DNA of 64,000 nucleotides from NCBI RefSeq assembly GCF_001425085.1, contig NZ_LMDN01000003.1, positions 471,568 through 535,567 on the forward strand, in the 5' to 3' direction. The first letter of the stretch is position 1. Each line of letters begins with the position of its first letter. Below, piece by piece: positions 58,622-64,000 of this stretch. A model generated the notes under the pieces. That model searched no databases. It was given only the letters and a program-made list of their open reading frames with translations, and was not told the origin of the DNA. The stretch comes from Leifsonia sp. Root4 (lineage in GTDB: Bacteria > Actinomycetota > Actinomycetes > Actinomycetales > Microbacteriaceae). A program made the translations under genes and the position numbers.

Positions 58622-60178
58622 GCGGGAAAACTCCTCGGCCAGCGTGAGCAGGGTGCGCACGGTCACGCCGGTCGGGCCGGCTCCGGTCGCGCCGTACGCT
58701 GCGCCCTCGTTGTGCGATGGCCCAGCGATGTCGAGGTGGGCCCACGGAATCGGGGTCTCGCCGTCGGCACGCTTGCCGACGAACTCCTGCAGGAACACGC
58801 CGGCGAGCAGCATTCCGCCGGCCGGGTTGCCGATCTTGGCGTTGGCGATGTCGGCGACATCCGAGTCGATGGTCGCCCGCAGCTCCTCGGGCAACGGCAT
58901 CGGCCACAGCTTCTCGTCGGCGTTCTCCGCGGCCCGCAGCACACGCGCGAGCAGCGAGTCGTCGCCCATCACCGCGGTGTAGCGGCTGCCGAGGGCCACG
59001 ATCTGGGCTCCGGTCAGGGTGGCGACGTCGACGATCGCATCCGGCTGCTCCTCGGATGCCGCGACGAGGCCGTCGGCCAGGACGAGCCGCCCCTCAGCAT
59101 CCGTGTTCAGCACCTCGACGGTCTGTCCTCCGCGAATGCGCAGCACGTCGTTCGGGCGTGTCGCCGTGCCCGACGGCATGTTCTCGGCCAGGCAGAGCCA
59201 CGCGGTCACGCGCACGGGCAGCGCGAGCTGCGCGGCGGCGAGCGTGACGGCGAGCACGGTGGCCGCTCCCGTCATGTCGTACTTCATGCCGACCATCGAC
59301 GCTCCCGGCTTCAACGAGATTCCGCCGGTGTCGAAGGTGATGCCCTTGCCGACGAGGGCGAGGTGCTTCACGGCGTCCTGTCCATCGGGTACAGCGGGGG
59401 AGTAGCTCACCTTGACCAGGCGGGGCGGGCGGGAGGAACCCTGTCCGACACCGAGGATGCCGCCGAAGCCGTCCGCCGCGAGTTCGGCCTCGTCCCAGAT
59501 CTCCAGCTCGACGGGCAGTTCGGCCGCCGCGGCGACGGCGCGGTCGGCGAAACTGGCGGGGAACAGGTCGGACGGCGGGGCGTTGACGAGGTCCTTGACG
59601 AGTGCGAAGGCCTCGCCAACCGCGGCGGCGCGGGCGAGCAGAGCGTCCGTGTCGAGCTCGAGCGGCGCCGGGGCGTCGTCGACCTCGTCCTCGTCTACCG
59701 GCTCGGAGACCGCTGCGTGCTGCTCCAGGTGCACCGTGATCTGCTCTGCGGGGGTCTTGGTGCGCTCGAGCGTGCTCTGGCGGTACTCGGTGTACGAGTA
59801 GCTGCCGATCGTCGCTCCCTCGAGCACGGCTGCGGCCTCGGCCGAGTCCGCCACGGGGATGGCCACGGCGACGCTGTCGATGCCGACGAGGCGGCGAACG
59901 GCCGAAGCGGTTGCGGAGCGGAGGCTCTCCGTCGACACCGTCTTGCCGAGGCCGACGATCGCGATGCTGCGTGCGGAACCGACGGTGGCCGGGATGCGCA
60001 CGAGCTGCTCCGAGGCGCCGGTGAAGCCCAGCGCCGCGAGCTGCTCGTCGAGCTCGGCGAATTCGGCCGTGGCCCGCATGAAGGCCGCGCCGTCAACGGT
60101 GACAGCGGCGAGCAGCAGGACATCGGCCTCGGAGCTTGTGGCGGGGGCAGACGAAACGGCGAGCGAAGAGAAGGTCAT
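58613..60178 (-). CDS. pepA: Leucyl aminopeptidase (M17)
   Basis: A 521-residue cytosolic aminopeptidase, normally a hexamer with two metals per active site. The catalytic domain holds GKGITFDTGG (metal Lys and Asp), MKYDMTGA and the signature NTDAEGRL. Length is standard; an N-terminal regulatory domain (about 1-190) precedes it. In mycobacteria pepB holds the same position near dlaT. TAACAT 6 bases before ATG 60176-60178 suggests a leaderless message. Confidence 0.94.
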   Translation of the reverse strand: MTFSSLAVSSAPATSSEADVLLLAAVTVDGAAFMRATAEFAELDEQLAALGFTGASEQLVRIPATVGSARSIAIVGLGKTVSTESLRSATASAVRRLVGIDSVAVAIPVADSAEAAAVLEGATIGSYSYTEYRQSTLERTKTPAEQITVHLEQHAAVSEPVDEDEVDDAPAPLELDTDALLARAAAVGEAFALVKDLVNAPPSDLFPASFADRAVAAAAELPVELEIWDEAELAADGFGGILGVGQGSSRPPRLVKVSYSPAVPDGQDAVKHLALVGKGITFDTGGISLKPGASMVGMKYDMTGAATVLAVTLAAAQLALPVRVTAWLCLAENMPSGTATRPNDVLRIRGGQTVEVLNTDAEGRLVLADGLVAASEEQPDAIVDVATLTGAQIVALGSRYTAVMGDDSLLARVLRAAENADEKLWPMPLPEELRATIDSDVADIANAKIGNPAGGMLLAGVFLQEFVGKRADGETPIPWAHLDIAGPSHNEGAAYGATGAGPTGVTVRTLLTLAEEFSRPE

Positions 60179-60184
60179 GTCTCG

Positions 60185-60190
60185 ATGTTA
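60185..60190 (-). promoter_or_regulatory. pepA: -10 box, leaderless start of pepA
   Basis: TAACAT on the minus strand, 6 bases, then ATG at 60176-60178. Confidence 0.5.
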
Positions 60191-60273
60191 GTTGCGTGCC
60201 GCGCGTTGCACCGGGAATAGCGTGTTCGCTCACGGCATGGCCGCCTCGCCGTGCCCGCGACAGCCGACGCGAA

Positions 60274-60279
60274 TAGCAT
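60274..60279 (+). promoter_or_regulatory. -10 box, leaderless start of the PAC2 gene
   Basis: TAGCAT, 6 bases, then ATG at 60286. Confidence 0.5.
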
Positions 60280-60285
60280 GAGGGT

Positions 60286-61215
60286 ATGCGTGACGCGAGT
60301 GAACTGTATCGATTGACGCCGGATGCCGCGAGCGTGCCGGAGGGGCTTCACCTCGTCGCCGGGCTCACGGGCTTCGCCGACGCCGGCGGGGCGGTCGGTC
60401 AGTTCACCGAGTACCTGCTCGGCACCATGAACCACGTCGTTGTCGCGGAGTTCGATGCGGATCTCCTGCTGGACTACCGTTCCAGGCGCCCCATCATCTA
60501 CTTCGACGAGGACCACCTCACGGACTACCAGCCGCCGGCGCTGCGGGTGCACCTGGCGCGCGACGAGCTGGGCCAGCCGTTCCTCATGCTCGCCGGCTTC
60601 GAACCCGATTTCCGCTGGGAGCAGTTCAGCCACGCACTGCTCGACCTCGTCGAGCGCTTCGGGGTTGCAGGGACCACCTGGGTCCACTCCATCCCGATGC
60701 CTGTTCCGCACACCCGCGCCATCGGCGTGACCGTCAGCGGCAATCGGGATGAGCTGACCTCGGCCATGTCGGTGTGGCGTCCGCACACCCAGGTCCCGGC
60801 CAACGCGCTGCACCTGGTCGAGTACCGGCTCACCGAGCAGGGGAGTCCGACCGTCGGCTTCATCCTGCTCATCCCGCACTATCTCGCCGACACCGAGTAC
60901 CCGGCCGCCGCCATTTCGGCGCTGGAGAGCGTCAGCGCGGCGACGGGACTCATCTTCCCGACCGACCGACTGCGCGAGGCCAACCGCGAGTTCGTCTCCA
61001 AGATCGATGCGCAGGTGGCGGAGAACGGCGAGCTGGCCAAGCTGGTCGGCACGCTCGAGGAGCGCCACGACAGCTATATGGCCGGCACGACACTGCGCTC
61101 ACCGCTGACGGATGAGGACGGCGAGCTGCCGACGGCCGACGAGATCGCGGCGGAACTCGAGAAGTTCTTGGCGTTCAAACGTCGCAACGACGGTGAGCCC
61201 CCGCTGACTCCGTGA
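60286..61215 (+). CDS. PAC2 family protein
   Basis: A 309-residue protein of the PAC2/DUF75 fold, related to proteasome-assembly chaperones. It begins with a GLTGFADAGGAVGQ segment, has SRRPIIYFDEDHL near 60-75 and VGFILLIPHYLADTEYP, and ends with a helical region (about 230-305). Many Actinobacteria without proteasomes also keep it, so its partner here is unclear; Microbacteriaceae usually lack the 20S core. A leaderless-type TAGCAT precedes ATG 60286. The MFS gene follows 22 bp later but has its own promoter. Confidence 0.87.
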   Translation: MRDASELYRLTPDAASVPEGLHLVAGLTGFADAGGAVGQFTEYLLGTMNHVVVAEFDADLLLDYRSRRPIIYFDEDHLTDYQPPALRVHLARDELGQPFLMLAGFEPDFRWEQFSHALLDLVERFGVAGTTWVHSIPMPVPHTRAIGVTVSGNRDELTSAMSVWRPHTQVPANALHLVEYRLTEQGSPTVGFILLIPHYLADTEYPAAAISALESVSAATGLIFPTDRLREANREFVSKIDAQVAENGELAKLVGTLEERHDSYMAGTTLRSPLTDEDGELPTADEIAAELEKFLAFKRRNDGEPPLTP

Positions 61216-61225
61216 CCGTGGCGGT

Positions 61226-61231
61226 TAGGCT
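61226..61231 (+). promoter_or_regulatory. -10 box, leaderless start of the MFS gene
   Basis: TAGGCT, 6 bases, then GTG at 61238. Confidence 0.5.
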
Positions 61232-61237
61232 CGGTGA

Positions 61238-62569
61238 GTGAATTCTCGTCGTGCCTGGCTGATATTCGGGATCGGCGCCTTCCTCTATCTCGTCGCTGTG
61301 CTGCAGCGAACCTCCCTCGGAGTCGCCGGCGTTGCGGCATCCGAACGTTTCGACAGCTCTGCTGCCGCGCTCTCGATGCTGGCGGTGCTCCAGCTCGTCG
61401 TCTACGCGAGCCTGCAGATCCCCGTCGGTGTGCTGATCGACCGGTTCGGCCCGCGTGCGCTCATGCTCGTCGGCACGGCGCTCATGGGCATTGGGCAGAT
61501 CGTCGTCGCGTTCTCTCCGAGCATCACGGTCGCCGTGATCGGCCGTGTGCTCGTCGGAGCCGGCGACGCCGCGATCTTCATCTCGTTGATCCGCCTGATC
61601 AGCTCCTGGTTCAGCGGGGCGATCGTCCCGCAGCTCTCGCAGTGGGTCGGCAACATCGGCCAGCTCGGGCAGGTGCTCTCTGCCGTGCCGTTCGCCTGGG
61701 CTCTGCTCTACTTCGGCTGGACCCCCGCGTTCGTTGCGGCGGCATCCGCGTCGGCGCTTGCGCTGTTCCTCGGCATCCTCTGCCTGCGTGACCGCCCGCG
61801 CGACGCGCCGGATGGGCGGCACACCGGTTCGCTGCGCACGGCCATGCACCATCTGCGCGCCGCCATGAAGCGCCCCGGGACCCAGCTCGGATTCTGGTCG
61901 CACTTCGTCTCGCAATCCTCCGGCACCGTGTTCACGATGTTCTGGGGAATCCCGTTCCTCGTGTTCGGCGTCGGGCTGAGCTCGCAGACGGCGGCGCTGA
62001 TGATCCTGCTGCTCGTCGGCTCCGGCATGGTGGCCGGGCCCATCCTCGGACTGCTCACCGCACGGTTCCCGCTACGCCGCAGCAGCCTCGTGCTCGGCAT
62101 CGTGTACGTGATCGGCCTGGTCTGGAGCGCGGTGCTGCTCTGGCCGGAGCAGCCGCCGCTCTGGCTGATCGTGCTGCTCGTCGTCGTGATGGGCGTCGGC
62201 GGGCCCGGCTCGCTGATCGGGCTCGACTTCGCCCGCACATTCAATCCGATGCGCAGCCTCGGTTCGGCGAACGGCATCGTGAACATGGGCGGCTTCGTCG
62301 CCAGCTTCGTGATGATCTTCCTCGTCGGCGCGATCCTCGACGTGCTCGATCACGCGCGGGTCGCGGCGGGCGAGCCGAGCGACCTCTACGCCTATGATTC
62401 GTTCCGACTGGCCTTTCTCGTGCAGTACATCGTGATCGGTTTTGGAGTGGTGATGCTGCTGCACGCGCGGCGCCGCACGCGCCGCCAGATGAAGCACGAA
62501 GAGGGAATAGAGGTGGCCCCCATTTGGGTTGCACTCTCCAGGCGCATGCGCCGCCACCGAGGCGAATGA
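61238..62569 (+). CDS. MFS transporter
   Basis: A 443-residue carrier with twelve predicted helices. Features include QRTSLGVAGVAASERF in the first loop, IPVGVLIDRFGPRALM as motif A, and GAGDAAIFISLIRLISSWF in helix 4-5, a pattern seen in nitrate/sugar-phosphate-like MFS carriers. Substrate unknown. GTG 61238 is consistent with a leaderless TAGGCT promoter and gives MNSRRAWLIFG. The C-terminus is basic and cytoplasmic. It is followed by a 228-bp leader region of the sigma factor gene. Confidence 0.88.
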   Translation: MNSRRAWLIFGIGAFLYLVAVLQRTSLGVAGVAASERFDSSAAALSMLAVLQLVVYASLQIPVGVLIDRFGPRALMLVGTALMGIGQIVVAFSPSITVAVIGRVLVGAGDAAIFISLIRLISSWFSGAIVPQLSQWVGNIGQLGQVLSAVPFAWALLYFGWTPAFVAAASASALALFLGILCLRDRPRDAPDGRHTGSLRTAMHHLRAAMKRPGTQLGFWSHFVSQSSGTVFTMFWGIPFLVFGVGLSSQTAALMILLLVGSGMVAGPILGLLTARFPLRRSSLVLGIVYVIGLVWSAVLLWPEQPPLWLIVLLVVVMGVGGPGSLIGLDFARTFNPMRSLGSANGIVNMGGFVASFVMIFLVGAILDVLDHARVAAGEPSDLYAYDSFRLAFLVQYIVIGFGVVMLLHARRRTRRQMKHEEGIEVAPIWVALSRRMRRHRGE

Positions 62570-62636
62570 CGCGGCGCCGGAGCCCGTGCGGCATCCGGCC
62601 CTCGGAATTCGTGCAATAATCGAGAGCGGACCCGTT

Positions 62637-62703
62637 CTTGACTTGGGTTTCCTGTGCTCGCGCGCAGGAAACGGACTGAGACTTGACATGGGTCCTCGTA
62701 ATG
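62637..62703 (+). promoter_or_regulatory. sigA upstream region: two CTTGACWTGGGT copies and a hairpin
   Basis: CTTGACTTGGGT (62637-62648) and CTTGACATGGGT (62692-62703) each contain a TTGAC -35-like core. Between them GTTTCCTG (62647-62654) and CAGGAAAC (62665-62672) form an 8-bp hairpin. A TAATGT follows 62703 too closely for a normal -10. Probably the sigA promoter and operator region. Confidence 0.5.
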
Positions 62704-62797
62704 TCCATTTGCGGCTTTGTCGCGAGTGGAACGTCGACGAGCGGCTCACTTCCTGCGATGGGAAGGCCCGCCGCTCGCCCGTCTGAGAGGTGCTCGA

Positions 62798-64000
62798 ATG
62801 GCAACCCGATCCACAAAGCCCGAAGCGAGCGAAGACACCGCTGCTGAGGCTGTTGCCCCTGCCGCCAAGGCGCCTGCGGCCAAGAAGGCTCCCGTCCGCA
62901 AGGCCGCCGGTGCCGCCGCCGCGAAGCCGGCAACCGAGAAGGCCGCGCCGCGCAAGCGCGCAGCAACCAAGAAGACCACCGCGGCCGCCGCAGAGGGCGA
63001 CGAGGAAGAGCCCGGCGAGGTTGTCGTCGTCGATGAGGCCGTTGTCGAAGCCCCCGATGCCGCAGCCGACGACGCCGACGAGGAGGACGAGGACGGCAAG
63101 CCCAAGCGCGCCGTCGTCACGGAGCCGCTGCCGACCGGCGCGCTCGTGCTCTCCATGGTCGACGACGAGGACGAGGTTCCCGTCTACTCCAGCGCCATCA
63201 CCGGCGCGACGGCCGACCCGGTCAAGGACTACCTGAAGCAGATCGGCAAGGTCGCGCTTCTGAACGCGGCCGAAGAAGTCGAGCTGGCCATGCGCATCGA
63301 GGCCGGCCTCTTCGCCGAAGACAAGCTCTCGCACATGAGCGACGCTGAGAAGAAGTCGCAGCTCGGCCGCGAGCTGCAGTGGGTCGCCAAGGACGGCGCC
63401 CGTGCCAAGAGCCACCTGCTCGGCGCGAACCTCCGCCTCGTCGTCTCGCTGGCCAAGCGTTACACCGGCCGCGGAATGCAGTTCCTCGACCTGATCCAGG
63501 AGGGAAACCTGGGCCTCATCCGTGCCGTCGAGAAGTTCGACTACACCAAGGGCTTCAAGTTCTCCACCTACGCCACCTGGTGGATCCGTCAGGCGATCAC
63601 CCGCGCCATGGCCGACCAGGCCCGCACGATCCGCATCCCCGTGCACATGGTCGAGGTCATCAACAAGCTCGCCCGCGTCCAGCGCCAGATGCTGCAGGAC
63701 CTCGGCCGCGAACCAACGCCGGAAGAGCTCAGCCGCGAACTCGACATGACGCCGGAGAAGGTCGTCGAGGTGCAGAAGTACGGCCGCGAGCCGATCTCGT
63801 TGCACACCCCACTCGGTGAAGACGGCGACAGCGAATTCGGTGACTTGATCGAGGACACCGAGGCTGTCGTTCCGGCGGACGCCGTCGGCTTCACGATGCT
63901 GCAGAAGCAGCTCGAGTCGCTGCTCGACTCGCTCTCCGAGCGTGAGGCCGGCGTTATCCGCATGCGCTTCGGCCTGGGCGACGGCATGCCGAAGACCCTC
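62798..64000 (+). CDS. sigA: Primary sigma factor of RNA polymerase (5' part, cut by window end)
   Basis: 401 codons are present and the frame is open to the last base. Residues 1-60 are Lys/Ala/Pro-rich, then an acidic stretch (to about 110), region 1.2 ([16 protein letters not shown] near 141-156), region 2 ([21 protein letters not shown] and [13 protein letters not shown]), region 3 ([11 protein letters not shown], then [10 protein letters not shown]) and the start of region 4 ([12 protein letters not shown]) are visible. This is the housekeeping sigma, RpoD/SigA (HrdB) type. GAGAGG lies before ATG 62798. The helix-turn-helix that reads the -35 box is outside the window. Confidence 0.95.
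   Translation, partial: MATRSTKPEASEDTAAEAVAPAAKAPAAKKAPVRKAAGAAAAKPATEKAAPRKRAATKKTTAAAAEGDEEEPGEVVVVDEAVVEAPDAAADDADEEDEDGKPKRAVVTEPLPTGALVLSMVDDEDEVPVYSSAITGATADPVKDYLKQIGKVALLNAAEEVELAMRIEAGLFAEDKLSHMSDAEKKSQLGRELQWVAKDGARAKSHLLGANLRLVVSLAKRYTGRGMQFLDLIQEGNLGLIRAVEKFDYTKGFKFSTYATWWIRQAITRAMADQARTIRIPVHMVEVINKLARVQRQMLQDLGREPTPEELSRELDMTPEKVVEVQKYGREPISLHTPLGEDGDSEFGDLIEDTEAVVPADAVGFTMLQKQLESLLDSLSEREAGVIRMRFGLGDGMPKTL

Noticed and set aside
62696..62714. TTGACA and TAATGT as one sigA promoter
   Set aside because: Only about 10 bases separate them, too few for a -35/-10 pair.

Overview
The window reads as chromosomal core sequence of a high-GC Gram-positive bacterium, most likely the family Microbacteriaceae. 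Support for this: very GC-rich third codon positions, a KdpFABC-KdpDE potassium system, DUF3145, DUF4191, DUF222-HNH and AhpE-type peroxiredoxin genes, a FasR-type regulator beside fabD, and a lipA/lipB/glnA1/glnE/glnA2/panB block whose order matches the mycobacterial region from dlaT to panB. No prophage, insertion sequence or CRISPR array is visible.

Layout. 1-10 kb: end of an unknown gene, class II glutamine amidotransferase, ThrE-type exporter, M24 peptidase, PrmC-like methyltransferase, family A DNA polymerase, PadR regulator, secreted metallophosphatase, DUF3145. 10-18 kb: one leftward cluster aceE-fasR-fabD-fabH-acpP-fabF, joining acetyl-CoA production to type II fatty acid synthesis. 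18-31 kb: AhpE, a channel-like membrane protein, tRNA-Val(TAC), CHAD and GyrI-like proteins, a helicase remnant next to a DUF222-HNH gene flanked by short repeats, a lipoprotein, AbgT and DHA2 transporters, an HdeD-lipase fusion, Nif3, a coiled-coil zinc ribbon protein and the RNase P RNA. 31-40 kb: the complete kdp locus with a tiny extra reading frame ahead of kdpF. 40-44 kb: serine hydrolase, polyphosphate glucokinase, methionine aminopeptidase, a small protein and panB. 44-55 kb: glnA2, glnE, three small proteins, glnA1, RDD, DUF4191, a degenerate kinase-like membrane protein, lipA and lipB. 55-64 kb: sucB/dlaT, lpd, pepA, PAC2, an MFS carrier and the first 401 codons of the primary sigma factor gene, cut by the window end.

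Functional links. AceE (E1), the lipoyl E2 and Lpd (E3) make a dehydrogenase complex whose lipoyl groups come from LipB and LipA; its product feeds the fab cluster. GlnA1 keeps an adenylylation tyrosine for GlnE, and its promoter carries a textbook GlnR-type double site. KdpD/KdpE presumably control kdpFABC, and phased direct repeats lie upstream of that operon.

The main new observation is regulatory. At least fourteen genes have a TANNNT box exactly 6 or 7 bases before an ATG/GTG and most lack a Shine-Dalgarno sequence, so they are predicted to be transcribed without a leader. In one case (map and its divergent neighbour) two such promoters are packed into 12 bp between start codons. No clearly undescribed large multi-gene system was found; most of the window is conserved housekeeping sequence.
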